Shown here one piece after another: positions 23,313-32,301 of a stretch of 64,000 nucleotides of DNA. The notes beneath the pieces are model-generated. The model made no database searches. It was not told where the DNA came from and saw only the letters and a list, made by a program, of their open reading frames with translations. Where the stretch lies: positions 17,192 through 81,191 of the forward strand of contig CALXHQ010000011.1 in NCBI GenBank assembly GCA_944388145.1, read 5' to 3'. The stretch's first letter is position 1; every line of letters starts with the position of its first letter. A program made the translations under genes and the position numbers. The DNA comes from an uncultured Gemmiger sp. (GTDB lineage: Bacteria > Bacillota > Clostridia > Oscillospirales > Ruminococcaceae).

Positions 23313-23388
23313 TGGTGGACCTGGAGGGATTCGAACCCTTGACCTCTCGGATGCGAACCGAACGCTCTCCCAACTGAGCTACAGGCCC
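23313..23388 (-). tRNA. tRNA-Ala (anticodon CGC)
   Basis: 76 nt including an encoded CCA. Acceptor GGGCCTG/CAGGTCC with the G3-U70 wobble that marks alanine tRNAs, D arm GCTC-GAGC, anticodon loop TTCGCAT (CGC at 23353-23355), T arm AGGG-TTCGAAT-CCCT. One A-C mismatch at the base of the T stem. It has its own promoter and terminator. Confidence 0.93.
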
Positions 23389-23408
23389 TTCTTTTCGATA
23401 GCTTTGCT

Positions 23409-23437
23409 ATTATACCACAGGATTCGGCGTTCGTCAA
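23409..23437 (-). promoter_or_regulatory. Promoter of tRNA-Ala
   Basis: Minus strand TTGACG (23432-23437), 17-bp spacer, TATAAT (23409-23414), about 20 bp before the tRNA. Confidence 0.88.
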
Positions 23438-23517
23438 TCCTATTTTTCTGTTTTCCGGCAAGCGAATGGAAGGCCATCTCATTTCACAAATTTTGCGCAT
23501 GATGTGCAATTATCTCT

Positions 23518-23545
23518 TTGCATTTTGCCCCAATTCTGTTATAAT
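23518..23545 (+). promoter_or_regulatory. Promoter of hpf
   Basis: TTGCAT (23518-23523), 16-bp spacer, TATAAT (23540-23545), giving a leader of about 115 nt. Confidence 0.78.
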
Positions 23546-23666
23546 AATGGTACAGACAGCGTGCCGCCACCCTGGCGGAAGGGTTTCGCCTTGTGGGCCG
23601 GCATGTTGCAGAATTGGCGGTGCGGTCACTTTACGCAGTTGCCGCTCCGCAAAGGAGGCTTGTTCC

Positions 23667-24179
23667 ATGAAAGTTACGTGCACAGGACGCCGGGTTACCT
23701 TGAAACCCAGTTTTGTCGAGAAAGCAGAGGCCAAATTGGCCAAGCTGGATAAGTTTTTCCCCGGTGAGGCGGAAGCTCAGGTGACGGTCAATGTGGAGAA
23801 ATCCCGCCAGACCGTTGAGATTACCGTGCGGGAAGGCGGTCTGATGCTGCGTGCGGAGAAGGCCTCGGAGCGCATGGAGGATGCCCTGAACGACGCCTGC
23901 GACCTGCTGATGCGCCGTGTGGTCAAATACCGCAAACGCCTGGGCGACAAACTGACCAGTGCCGCTGCGGAACTGCTCGCTGCCGAGCCGGAAGAGACTT
24001 ATGATGTTATCCGTGAAAAGCACTTTGCCGTGAAGCCCGCCAGCGTGGAGGAGGCCATCCTGCAAATGAACCTGCTGGGCCACAGCTTTTATGTTTTCCG
24101 CAGCGCCGATACGAGCGGGATTCAAGTTGTCTACCGCCGGACGGACGGTGGCTACGGCTTGCTGGTGCCGGAGGAGTAA
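23667..24179 (+). CDS. hpf: Ribosome hibernation promoting factor, long form
   Basis: 170 residues from the ATG behind AAAGGAGG; upstream codons in the same frame have no start signal. Residues 1-100 form the RaiA/HPF domain (KVTCTGRRVTLKPSFVEKAE, FFPGEAEAQVTVNVEKSRQT) that binds the 30S decoding region. Residues 115-170 form the dimerising C-terminal domain (VIREKHFAVKPASVEEAILQ, GHSFYVFRSADTSGIQVVYR). Long HPF in Firmicutes joins two 70S ribosomes into inactive 100S dimers in stationary phase. Stand-alone gene with its own promoter and terminator. Confidence 0.94.
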   Translation: MKVTCTGRRVTLKPSFVEKAEAKLAKLDKFFPGEAEAQVTVNVEKSRQTVEITVREGGLMLRAEKASERMEDALNDACDLLMRRVVKYRKRLGDKLTSAAAELLAAEPEETYDVIREKHFAVKPASVEEAILQMNLLGHSFYVFRSADTSGIQVVYRRTDGGYGLLVPEE

Positions 24180-24265
24180 TTGCTGCGTAACGTCTGTTCC
24201 CTGCCACCGCCGCCCCGGGTTGCCGCATGGCTGGCCGGGGTGGTTGGTGAATCGTAGATTCCTGT

Positions 24266-24305
24266 CGCCTGTGCTTTTGGCGGTTGCTACGCACAGGCGC
24301 TTTTT
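24266..24305 (+). terminator. Terminator of hpf
   Basis: CGCCTGTGC (24266-24274) pairs with GCACAGGCG (24291-24299), followed by CTTTTT. Confidence 0.88.
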
Positions 24306-24388
24306 GTGTCGCTTGCCGCGCAGCGCACTGCATCTGTGCCTGCCGGCGGCAATTTTGTGAGGAGTGATTGATATGCGGCTGTCAAAAG

Positions 24389-24417
24389 TTGTGTCAAATC
24401 AAATTTAATCGTAATAT
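24389..24417 (+). promoter_or_regulatory. Promoter of the small ORF / ABC exporter unit
   Basis: TTGTGT (24389-24394), 17-bp spacer, TAATAT (24412-24417), in an AT-rich stretch. The transcript would start about 25 nt before the small ORF. Confidence 0.6.
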
Positions 24418-24448
24418 AGCTTTTTATTTTTATCGGAGGTGTTCGAAA

Positions 24449-24595
24449 ATGCGCTTTTGCAAATTGTTTGGCGCTTATCTTTTTGAATTGTATGGCGCAG
24501 GGGTTCATGCCCTGTGCTTGACGGGGGAATATCCGAATGAAAGAGACACAAAAGGCCGGCGTGCGGCCTTATTTGCACGCGATCTATCAAAATAA
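24449..24595 (+). CDS. Small ORF (48 residues) overlapping the ABC exporter start
   Basis: Begins MRFCKLFGAYLFELYGAGVH and continues ALCLTGEYPNERDTKGRR. It has the better-placed GGAGGT ribosome binding site (24435-24440, 8-bp spacing) directly behind the promoter and overlaps the exporter gene by 59 bp in another frame. It may be a leader peptide coupling translation to the exporter, or a small exported peptide: aromatic/hydrophobic N half with two Cys, basic C half. No family recognised. It could also be a chance frame. Confidence 0.42.
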   Translation: MRFCKLFGAYLFELYGAGVHALCLTGEYPNERDTKGRRAALFARDLSK

Positions 24596-26258
24596 CCGTC
24601 TGCGTTTTGCCGTAACGTTGGCCGGATACCTGATTTTTGGAGCATCGGATACAGTCTTTTCGATTTTGCAAGGGGAGATCTTGAACGTAATTGTGCTGGG
24701 CAGCCTGTCCCGTTTGCTGGGCTTGGCTGCGCTGCTTGCCGCCCTTTTGATTCTTCAGTTTGCGATTTCGTCAGCCACCTACTATCTCAAGTGTCGGTTT
24801 GTGCATCAGGGCATCGCTCAGTACAAGGGCGTTCTGTTCCGGCAGCTCTGCAAAAAGTCCATTGCCGCATTCCAGCAGGAGAGCACCAGCCGGTATCTTT
24901 CCCTTTTGACCAACGATGCGGGCTCCATCGAGGAGAACTATCTGAACCGCACCACCCTGATAGCGACGATGGGCTTTACCATTGTCACGTCGCTGACCGC
25001 CATGGTATTGCTGAGCTGGAAACTGACGCTGCTCAGCCTTTTTCTCAGCCTGATTCCCGCCGCCGTTTCCGCTGCCATGAGCGGCGAGATGACCCGCCGT
25101 GAGAAAGCTGTCAGCGACCAAAACGAGCATTTTGTGGCCAACCTGAAAGACTTTTTGACCGGGTTTGCAGTGGTCAAGGGATTCAAATCCGAGGATGGGA
25201 TGATCGCCCGCTTTGACGAGATGAATCGAAAGACCGAGCTCTGTAAGCAGCGCCGCCGCTGGTGGGACTGCTTGGTGGGGGCGGCCGGCGACCTTTCCAG
25301 CGGCATCTTTATGTTCGGACCATACCTTGCCGGCGCGCTGCTGGCTCTGAACTGCGAGATCGCTGTGGGCACTGTGGTATCTGTGGTCAACCTTTGCAGT
25401 ACGGTTGCCTGGTCCATCCGGGATTTTCCCGGTTTTTGGGCCAGCCGCAAGGCGGCACGGGGGTTGATAGATAAGGCAGCCCAGGCAGTCGAAGAGCATG
25501 CCGGGCGCAGCGGCCGGCACATTGCGCCGGTCCTGCGGCAGGGCATCCGGCTGTCCCACGTCAGCTACCGCTACGACGGCAGCAGCACCGAGGCGCTGCG
25601 GGATGTCTCGCTGGAATTTGAGGCCGGGAAAAGCTATGCCATCGTGGGCGGGTCCGGTTCCGGCAAATCCACGCTGCTCAGCCTGCTGATGGGTGCCAGC
25701 GCGCAGTATGGCGGCAGCATCACCATTGACGGGCAGGAAATGCGGGACATCGACCCCGACAGCCTGTACGACCTGTGCAGCCTGATCGGCCAGAACGTAT
25801 TCTTGTTTGACGACACAGTGGCCAACAACATCACCATGTTCCGGCAGTTCCCTGCCGATGCGGTAGAACGCGCGGTGCAGCGCAGCGGCCTGGCGCCTCT
25901 GGCGGCCGAGCGCGGCTTGAATGCCCCCTGCGGCGAAAACGGCTGCCAGCTTTCGGGCGGAGAACGGCAAAGGGTATCCATTGCCCGTTGCCTGCTGCGG
26001 GGCACACCGGTACTGTTGCTGGACGAGGCCACCGCCGCGCTGGACAACCGGACCGCCTTTGCGGTGACGCAGGCAGTTTTGGACCTGGACGGCCTGACCC
26101 GGCTGGTGGTAACCCACCGGCTGGATGATGCCCTGCTGCGCCGGTACGATGAGATCATCGTGTTGCGGGACGGCACTGTCTGTGAGCGCGGGCGCTTCGA
26201 TCAACTGATGCGCCGGATGGGGTATTTTTACTCACTGTATACCGTCAGCAAAGAATAA
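24537..26258 (+). CDS. ABC transporter, fused permease and ATPase (exporter type)
   Basis: 573 residues. A six-helix membrane domain (about 25-320) is fused to an ATPase domain: Walker A GGSGSGKST at 371-379, Q-loop LIGQNVFLF, signature LSGGERQRV, Walker B VLLLDEATAALD, and switch VTHRLD. It works as a homo- or heterodimer that exports lipids, peptides or drugs; the substrate cannot be told. No peptidase C39 domain is present at the N terminus. Its RBS (GGGGGA) lies inside the overlapping small ORF, which suggests coupled translation. A bidirectional terminator follows. Confidence 0.92.
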   Translation: MKETQKAGVRPYLHAIYQNNRLRFAVTLAGYLIFGASDTVFSILQGEILNVIVLGSLSRLLGLAALLAALLILQFAISSATYYLKCRFVHQGIAQYKGVLFRQLCKKSIAAFQQESTSRYLSLLTNDAGSIEENYLNRTTLIATMGFTIVTSLTAMVLLSWKLTLLSLFLSLIPAAVSAAMSGEMTRREKAVSDQNEHFVANLKDFLTGFAVVKGFKSEDGMIARFDEMNRKTELCKQRRRWWDCLVGAAGDLSSGIFMFGPYLAGALLALNCEIAVGTVVSVVNLCSTVAWSIRDFPGFWASRKAARGLIDKAAQAVEEHAGRSGRHIAPVLRQGIRLSHVSYRYDGSSTEALRDVSLEFEAGKSYAIVGGSGSGKSTLLSLLMGASAQYGGSITIDGQEMRDIDPDSLYDLCSLIGQNVFLFDDTVANNITMFRQFPADAVERAVQRSGLAPLAAERGLNAPCGENGCQLSGGERQRVSIARCLLRGTPVLLLDEATAALDNRTAFAVTQAVLDLDGLTRLVVTHRLDDALLRRYDEIIVLRDGTVCERGRFDQLMRRMGYFYSLYTVSKE

Positions 26259-26267
26259 GTGATAGAA

Positions 26268-26316
26268 AAAGCGTCGGCTGTGGACAGAAATCTGTACTGC
26301 CCACAGCCGGCGCTTT
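26268..26316. terminator. Bidirectional terminator between the ABC exporter and radC
   Basis: 16-bp arms AAAGCGTCGGCTGTGG (26268-26283) and CCACAGCCGGCGCTTT (26301-26316), one wobble, A/T runs on both sides. Confidence 0.85.
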
Positions 26317-26361
26317 GTACTTTCGGCATTTTTGTGGTATACTGCTGCCAGGATATCCGGC

Positions 26362-27108
26362 TCAATAATAGACCTGCTGGTTGTAGGGGTCAAAATGGGG
26401 CATACGCCCGCTTTGGCGCATGGAGCAGGCATCGCCGGTGGTGATGATAATGTGGTCCAGCACATCGATGCCCAGCAGCCCCAGTGCTTTGACAATCTGC
26501 GCAGTGGTGGCAAAGTCGGCTTCCGACGCGGCAGCCAGACCAGACGGATGGTTGTGAGCCAGCAACGCACAGGTACAGCCGGTGGCCACTGCCGCGCGAG
26601 CCAGCCGGTTGATGTCAAACGTCACCTTGTTGGGCAGGCCCTCAGCCACGCGGATATCCCGCAGCGGGGTACAATGATCGTCCATGGCGATCAGATACAG
26701 CGCCTCCTGTTGAAGCCCGAAAAACAGCGGCCGGACGTATTCGATGGCCTGCTCGGTCTGTTTCAGGCTGACACGGCGTCCCCGCTTGTGCAAGCCATAG
26801 TACCGGGCAAAGTCCAGCACCCCGTGGATGAGCCGGGCGCTGGCCGGGCCGATGCCCTCTACCTGGGCAAGCTCTTCCTCACTGGCTTCCAGCACGGCGC
26901 AAAAACTTCCAAACCGCTGGATCAGCGCATGGGCGATGGGATTGGTGTTTTTGCGCGGGATGGCAAAGAACAGCAGATATTCCAACGCCTCGTGCTCGGC
27001 AAGGCTTTCCAGTCCATCCCGCTGGACGCGGGCCTGCATACGGGCCCGATGGTCTGCATGGATGGGCTTCGGCTTTTTGGGCTGTTTGGACTGCATTTCT
27101 TCTGCCAT
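26362..27108 (-). CDS. radC: RadC family protein (JAB/MPN domain)
   Basis: 248 residues from the ATG behind GGGGA. N-terminal helix-hairpin-helix-like part (LAEHEALEYLLFFAIPRKNT, VEGIGPASARLIHGVL), then the JAB domain with the zinc-site motif HNHPSG and downstream EADFATTAQIVKALGLLGIDVLDH. Early repair assignments for RadC are no longer accepted and its substrate is unsettled; some relatives act around mobile DNA. Transcribed alone and divergent from the RluA-family gene. Confidence 0.9.
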   Translation of the reverse strand: MAEEMQSKQPKKPKPIHADHRARMQARVQRDGLESLAEHEALEYLLFFAIPRKNTNPIAHALIQRFGSFCAVLEASEEELAQVEGIGPASARLIHGVLDFARYYGLHKRGRRVSLKQTEQAIEYVRPLFFGLQQEALYLIAMDDHCTPLRDIRVAEGLPNKVTFDINRLARAAVATGCTCALLAHNHPSGLAAASEADFATTAQIVKALGLLGIDVLDHIIITTGDACSMRQSGRMPHFDPYNQQVYY

Positions 27109-27216
27109 GATGGTTCCCCGCAATCAAGATCGGGTCTGACAACCCCTTACATTCGACAAAATTCAGCGCTGCTTCTATTATACACGCAGCCGAAGAAAAT
27201 GAAAAGAGAGGCCCCC

Positions 27217-28185
27217 ATGAAACAATTCACTGCCGGCCGGAACGAGAACGGCGTGCGGCTTTCCCGGTTTGTGGAGAGTGTGACCCGCAATCTGCCCCGA
27301 AGCCTGCTGTACAAAAGTTTTCGCAACAAGCGCATCAAGGTCAACGGCAAACGGGGCGATCCGGATACCCGCCTGAGCACCGGCGATGTGATTGAGCTGT
27401 ATTTGAACGACGAGTTTTTCCCGGAAAAGCCGGTGCAGGCCAGACCAATCCCTCGCCGCCAACCGCCGGTGAAGGTGATCTATGAGGATGACAACATTGC
27501 CGTGCTGTACAAACCTGCCCACCTGCTGTGCCACAGTGACCGCACCGGCGACGCCAATCTGGTGGATGCTTTTGCCGCCCAGTTGGAGGCCCAGGGCAAA
27601 TACGACCCAAAAGCCGAGAATCGGTTTGCCCCTGCCATCTGCAACCGGTTGGACCGGGGCACCGAAGGCCTTGTGATCGCCGCGAAAAGTTACGCGGCAC
27701 TGCGGGACATGAATGAGGTCATTCGCCAGGATTGGATGAAAAAGGAATACCTGACCATCACGGTGGGAGCGCCGCCCCAGGGGCGCCACGTTGCCTGGCT
27801 GCAGCACAGCGAGAAGAACAACAAAGTTCGCATCCACGCCCGGGAAAGCGAAGGATACAAAAAGATCATCACCGATGTGACGGTGATCCGGCAGTCGGGA
27901 CCGTTTGCCCTGTGCCGTATCGGGCTGGTGACGGGGCGTACCCACCAGATTCGGGCACATTTGGCCTACCTGGGTCACCCGGTTTTGGGCGACATCAAAT
28001 ATGGCAACCGCAAGATGAATGAGCGCACCGCCTTGAAAACCCAGGCCCTTTGCGCCCAACGGCTGACGTTTGGGCGTATTCCGGAGGGAAATACCCTACA
28101 CTATTTGTCTGGCCGTGTCATCAAGCTGGAGCATCCTCAGATTGTCAGCCTGTTTGAGAAGTTGGCCTCCGCCAAGCCGCAGTGA
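27217..28185 (+). CDS. RluA-family pseudouridine synthase
   Basis: 322 residues. An S4-like N-terminal domain (LSRFVESVTRNLPRSLLYKS, KRIKVNG) precedes the catalytic domain with the active-site Asp in CNRLDRGTEGLVIAAK and the later motif TGRTHQIRAHLAYLGHPVLGD. It isomerises uridines in 23S rRNA or tRNA; whether it is RluC-, RluD- or another type cannot be fixed from sequence. The start at 27217 has AGAGAGG upstream; an in-frame ATG 18 bp earlier is an alternative. Confidence 0.92.
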   Translation: MKQFTAGRNENGVRLSRFVESVTRNLPRSLLYKSFRNKRIKVNGKRGDPDTRLSTGDVIELYLNDEFFPEKPVQARPIPRRQPPVKVIYEDDNIAVLYKPAHLLCHSDRTGDANLVDAFAAQLEAQGKYDPKAENRFAPAICNRLDRGTEGLVIAAKSYAALRDMNEVIRQDWMKKEYLTITVGAPPQGRHVAWLQHSEKNNKVRIHARESEGYKKIITDVTVIRQSGPFALCRIGLVTGRTHQIRAHLAYLGHPVLGDIKYGNRKMNERTALKTQALCAQRLTFGRIPEGNTLHYLSGRVIKLEHPQIVSLFEKLASAKPQ

Positions 28186-28334
28186 ACGGCGGTGATCCGT
28201 CGGTGGGCTCCCCCGCTCCCGCAGCCGCATTTTGCGGCCCGGGCGCGTGCGGACGCAGGATGCCCCCTGTGCGCCGTACCGTTTTGCCCTGCCGGCCGGT
28301 CGGAATCTGCTTTTTCAATCCACAGTCCAAAACC

Positions 28335-28389
28335 AACAACACCGCCGCGCCCGGGCAGGAAGTTTCTGCCCGAGTGCGGCGGTGTTGTT
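28335..28389. terminator. Bidirectional terminator
   Basis: Arms 28335-28358 and 28366-28389 (AACACCGCC...GGGCAG / CTGCCC...GGCGGTGTT) with one or two mismatches. It separates two convergent genes; 28186-28334 holds nothing recognisable. Confidence 0.85.
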
Positions 28390-28411
28390 ATGAAAGGAAA
28401 TCGGTTCCCGC

Positions 28412-29464
28412 TTACGCGATCAGCAAGCGATAGATCACGGCCGTGGCAATGATCAGGGCGCAGACAACAGCGGTGATAGGCGGCGCCCAATGGATGATGC
28501 GCTCAGCCATCACATCGTCTTCGCTCTCCTCGTCCTCATCGGCATAGCGGCCGCGACGACGGGGCGGATCGTATTCCTCGTCATCCTCATCATCGTTGTA
28601 ATCCACTTCGCCGGACTGTTCCGTGGTGTCGAACATACGGGTGTTCTCGTCATCGTCCTCGTCGTCATCCAGGATTCCACCGCGGGCTGCATATTGGCGT
28701 ACTCGCTGCATTTCCGGGTTATTCTCCTGTTCCGCGGCTGGGGTAAACTGGGTAGTGGCTTCCTGCTTTTCGATGGCCGCCTGGGCTGCCGCGGCAGTTG
28801 CCGCAGCGACAGACTGGCCGTTGGCTACAGCGTTAATCTCCCGCTGCTGCTGCTCTGCAGCCTGGCGAGCCTCCTCCAGCACGCGGGTCAACGCCGCCTT
28901 GATGTAAGCACGGTCGCCGCCGCACTCGCTGCAGACCTGGGTGTTTTCTTCATTGGGATGGAAGGCACCGCAGGCGCAGAACCACCCCTGCTCCACATCC
29001 TGCGGGACACACACCAACTGTTTGTTGCCGGTGCGCGCCTGCAATGTCTTTGCGATGGAGGCAGGCAGCATCCGCGGGGACTGCAGGCGCACCCGCTTGT
29101 AGCTGCGCAGGTCCACCCCGCGGCCATTCAGGAATGCACGATCCTGCTCGATCTCCACGCTGGAAACCGGTGTGTCACTGACATAGACAGCATCATCGCT
29201 GCCAAACAGATCGCCGGGCTGCGCGTTGAGCTGCTCATAATAGAAATCATCCTCGCAGAGGACCTGCCCGGCGGCGTCCTTGCATTTGAAGTGGATCACC
29301 AGACCGGTCAGCGGCTCGGTGCCTACATTTTTGAAAGTCAGGCAGACAGCGATCTCCCCGGTCACGTCGCCCTTCAGCAGTTCCACACGCACAAACTGCA
29401 CCGGACTGCCGGCGGTATAATAGTTTGCACGGGATTGCGCCATCAGCGAAAAATTTTGATCCAT
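28412..29464 (-). CDS. Zinc-ribbon, acidic, C-terminally anchored membrane protein
   Basis: 350 residues, family not recognised. Residues 1-135 look like an all-beta domain (LTFKNVGTEPLTGLVIHFKC). A zinc ribbon follows at about 160-182 (WFCACGAFHPNEENTQVC, SECGG). Then come a Gln/Ala-rich helical stretch, a very acidic patch with DDDEDDDENTRMFD and DYNDDEDDEEYD, a basic RRRGR, and one C-terminal membrane helix (APPITAVVCALIIATAVIYR). It is therefore probably a tail-anchored cytoplasmic protein. It lies 133 bp downstream of ftsH in the same direction with no terminator seen between. Confidence 0.75.
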   Translation of the reverse strand: MDQNFSLMAQSRANYYTAGSPVQFVRVELLKGDVTGEIAVCLTFKNVGTEPLTGLVIHFKCKDAAGQVLCEDDFYYEQLNAQPGDLFGSDDAVYVSDTPVSSVEIEQDRAFLNGRGVDLRSYKRVRLQSPRMLPASIAKTLQARTGNKQLVCVPQDVEQGWFCACGAFHPNEENTQVCSECGGDRAYIKAALTRVLEEARQAAEQQQREINAVANGQSVAAATAAAAQAAIEKQEATTQFTPAAEQENNPEMQRVRQYAARGGILDDDEDDDENTRMFDTTEQSGEVDYNDDEDDEEYDPPRRRGRYADEDEESEDDVMAERIIHWAPPITAVVCALIIATAVIYRLLIA

Positions 29465-29597
29465 GCTTCACTCACCCTTGCTTTTTGATTGTTGCTCCTC
29501 ATCCGGCGTGCCAGGTACCACGGGCAAGCGGCCTCTTTGAGTGGTATGCCTTTCCATGGTATATGCGTTACAGCGCCGGCCTTTCTACCAGTTTGCT

Positions 29598-31655
29598 TCA
29601 GGCTTCCGCAGGTGCCTCGCCGGCATCTGCCGCGCCGCCTTCTGTCCCATCGTTTGCGGCGGAAGGCTCCGCGGGCATGCTGTCAGCAGCTGCCGCATCG
29701 CTTTGCTGCGCAGGGTCCTGTTCCATAATCTCACGGAATTCATCGCCGGAGATCTTCTCCTTGGCGATCAGCACCTTTGCCACGGCGTGCAGCTTATCCA
29801 TATGGTCAGACAGGATACGGCGGGCATTCTCATAGGATTCGTCCATAATGTCGCGGATTTCGTGGTCAATCTCCGAGGCAGTGACCTCAGAGTACCCCTT
29901 GCCCTGAGCCAAGTCGCGGCCCAGGAAGGTCTGGTTGGGGTCGTTGCCGTAGACCACAGGGCCCAGCCGCTCGGAGAAGCCGTAGCGGGTGACCATGGCG
30001 CGGGCCATATCTGTGGCGCGCTCCAAGTCATTGGAAGCGCCGGTGGAGATATCGTCCAGCACCAACTGCTCGGCCACGCGGCCGCCCAGCAGGCAGACGA
30101 TATCCTCGTACATGGCCGTGCGGGTCACATAACTGGGCTCCTTGTCAGGCAGATACATCGTATACCCACCTGCAGCGCCGCGGGGGATAATGCTGATCTG
30201 GTGCACCGGGTCGTGGGTGGGGCAGAAGTAGCCGGTAATGGCATGGCCGGCCTCATGGTAGGCGGTCAGTCGCTTTTCCTTGTCGGTAACCACACGGCTC
30301 TTCTTTTCGGGACCGGCCACCACCTTGATGGAGGCTTCCTCAATCTCCGGCTCGGTGATGGCCTTTTTGCCCTTGCGGGCAGCCAGCAGCGCAGCCTCGT
30401 TGACAAGATTTTCCAGATCGGCGCCGGAGAAGCCGGCGGTGGACTGGGCAATGGTCTTCAGGCTCACATCAGGCCCAAGGGGTTTATTCTTGGTGTGGAC
30501 GCGAAGAATCTCCTCCCGGCCCTTCACATCGGGCAGGCCCACATAGACCTGACGATCGAAACGGCCGGGGCGCAGCAACGCTTTGTCCAGGATATCTGCG
30601 CGGTTGGTTGCCGCCATAACGATAACGCCATCGTTGGCGTCAAAACCGTCCATCTCCACCAGCAGCTGGTTCAGGGTCTGCTCGCGCTCATCGTGGCCGC
30701 CGCCAAGACCGGTGCCGCGCTGACGGCCCACTGCGTCAATCTCATCGATGAAGATGATGCTGGGCATCGTCTTTTTGGCCTTTTCAAACAGGTCACGCAC
30801 ACGGGAGGCACCAACGCCCACATACATTTCCACAAAGTCGGAACCGGAGATTGCATAGAACGGGACACCTGCCTCGCCGGCACAGGCACGGGCCAGCAGC
30901 GTCTTACCGGTACCCGGAGGGCCGACCAGCAGCACACCATGGGGGATGCGGGCCCCCAGAGAGTTAAAGCGTTCAGGTGCCTTGAGGAACTCGACAACTT
31001 CCTGCAGTTCCGCCTTTTCCTCCTCTGCACCGGCCACATCGGCAAAAGTTGCCTTGCGCTGGCTGTCCTGCTGGTCCTTGACCTTGGCGCGTCCCACGTT
31101 CATGATGCCGTTGCCGCCAGCGCCGCTGCGGTACATCGAGATGAACAAAAACGCCACGCCGCCGATCATGATGACGTAGAGGATGATCTCCATCCAGGGG
31201 ATGGAGGCACGCACCGGGGTCATATCATAGACCATGGGGGCATCGGGGTTGGCCTCGTTGTACTGGTCGATATACCCCTTGAGTGTCAGCTCATTGAGGA
31301 AATATTCGATATAGGGCAATTTGTAGGTTGCCAGCACCTTACCGCCGTTCTGGGGCCCAAAGGGTTCATCCGAACCGGTCAGTTCCTGGAGAAGACCGGC
31401 GGACTCAGTGGCGGGGGCGGCATTCTCCGGCAGGGGCTTTTCCCCTTCTTTCAGGCTCAGCTCAATGGTGCCGGTGTTCAGGTCCAGGTCGAACGCTGTG
31501 ACCTGGTTGTTTTCAAAGTATTCAATGACATCCGAATACGCCATGGTACTGGTGTCTGAGCCGGACAGCGACGAATACATGGTTACCATCACTAGGGCCA
31601 GAACCAGCACGACCGCGATGAGAATGCCACCGCTGAAACGAGGTTTTTGCTGCAA
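29598..31655 (-). CDS. ftsH: ATP-dependent zinc metalloprotease FtsH
   Basis: 685 residues, membrane-bound quality-control protease. First helix at about 10-28, an extracytoplasmic domain, second helix at about 155-173, AAA+ module with Walker A GPPGTGKT (245-252), Walker B IIFIDEID, second-region-of-homology [18 protein letters not shown], and protease motif HEAGH (467-471). The start is TTG at 31655 with AGGAG 8 bp upstream; no ATG lies near it. The C-terminal Ala/Pro-rich tail is normal. Follows hpt as in many Firmicutes (tilS-hpt-ftsH). Confidence 0.96.
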   Translation of the reverse strand: MQQKPRFSGGILIAVVLVLALVMVTMYSSLSGSDTSTMAYSDVIEYFENNQVTAFDLDLNTGTIELSLKEGEKPLPENAAPATESAGLLQELTGSDEPFGPQNGGKVLATYKLPYIEYFLNELTLKGYIDQYNEANPDAPMVYDMTPVRASIPWMEIILYVIMIGGVAFLFISMYRSGAGGNGIMNVGRAKVKDQQDSQRKATFADVAGAEEEKAELQEVVEFLKAPERFNSLGARIPHGVLLVGPPGTGKTLLARACAGEAGVPFYAISGSDFVEMYVGVGASRVRDLFEKAKKTMPSIIFIDEIDAVGRQRGTGLGGGHDEREQTLNQLLVEMDGFDANDGVIVMAATNRADILDKALLRPGRFDRQVYVGLPDVKGREEILRVHTKNKPLGPDVSLKTIAQSTAGFSGADLENLVNEAALLAARKGKKAITEPEIEEASIKVVAGPEKKSRVVTDKEKRLTAYHEAGHAITGYFCPTHDPVHQISIIPRGAAGGYTMYLPDKEPSYVTRTAMYEDIVCLLGGRVAEQLVLDDISTGASNDLERATDMARAMVTRYGFSERLGPVVYGNDPNQTFLGRDLAQGKGYSEVTASEIDHEIRDIMDESYENARRILSDHMDKLHAVAKVLIAKEKISGDEFREIMEQDPAQQSDAAAADSMPAEPSAANDGTEGGAADAGEAPAEA

Positions 31656-31746
31656 AAAATCAACTCCTACTCTTTCCGTTGTCCGGCGTCCGGGGCATCA
31701 GCAGCGGCAAACCGCCGCTGTCCCTCTCCCCGGGAGGGCAACGCTG

Positions 31747-32295
31747 TTATTCGTAGATTTCGGGTTTCAACACCCCGACATAGGGAAGGTTGCGGTACTT
31801 TTCGTCGTAGTCCAGGCCGTAGCCCACCACGAACTCGTCCGGCACATCAAACCCCTTGTAATCCGGTTCAATGTTGGCCTGACGGCGGCTGGGCTTGGAG
31901 AGGATCGCGCAGATCCTGACACTGTCGGGGTTGCGCATTTTCAGCATGGGGACCAGGTTGGAGAGGGTGACGCCGGTGTCCAGAATATCCTCCACAATCA
32001 GCACGTCCTTGCCGGAAAGATCCTGATCCAGGTCCTTGATGATCTTGACCAGACCGGTGGTGGTTGTGTTGGAACCGCCATAGCTGGACACTACCATAAA
32101 ATCAATGCCGCAGGGGATGGTAATGGCGCGCATCAGATCCGCCATAAACACCACAGATCCCTTGAGGATCGAGACCAGAAGCAGATCACGGCCGGCGTAG
32201 TCCCGGCTGATGGCAGCGCCCAACTCAGCCACCTTGTCCTTCAGCTGCTGCTCCGACACCAGCACGTGGTCGATGTCGCAGTTCATATCGTACAT
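31747..32295 (-). CDS. hpt: Hypoxanthine phosphoribosyltransferase
   Basis: 182 residues; salvages hypoxanthine and guanine to IMP and GMP. The PRPP-binding motif is VLIVEDILDTGVTL, preceded by the flexible-loop segment SSYGGSNTTTTG and LLLVSILKGSVVFMADL near the start. RBS GGAGGA. It begins 6 bp after tilS and precedes ftsH, the conserved Firmicute order. Confidence 0.95.
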   Translation of the reverse strand: MYDMNCDIDHVLVSEQQLKDKVAELGAAISRDYAGRDLLLVSILKGSVVFMADLMRAITIPCGIDFMVVSSYGGSNTTTTGLVKIIKDLDQDLSGKDVLIVEDILDTGVTLSNLVPMLKMRNPDSVRICAILSKPSRRQANIEPDYKGFDVPDEFVVGYGLDYDEKYRNLPYVGVLKPEIYE

Positions 32296-32301
32296 AATTT
32301 G

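Noticed and set aside
23052-23509. N-terminal extension of lipoprotein 6 through the tRNA gene
   Set aside because: The extension translates a tRNA, its terminator and its promoter; no signal peptide is present, so the frame is open by chance.
29541-31559. A 672-codon plus-strand frame opposite ftsH
   Set aside because: Mirror frame of a real gene; FtsH motifs are complete on the minus strand.
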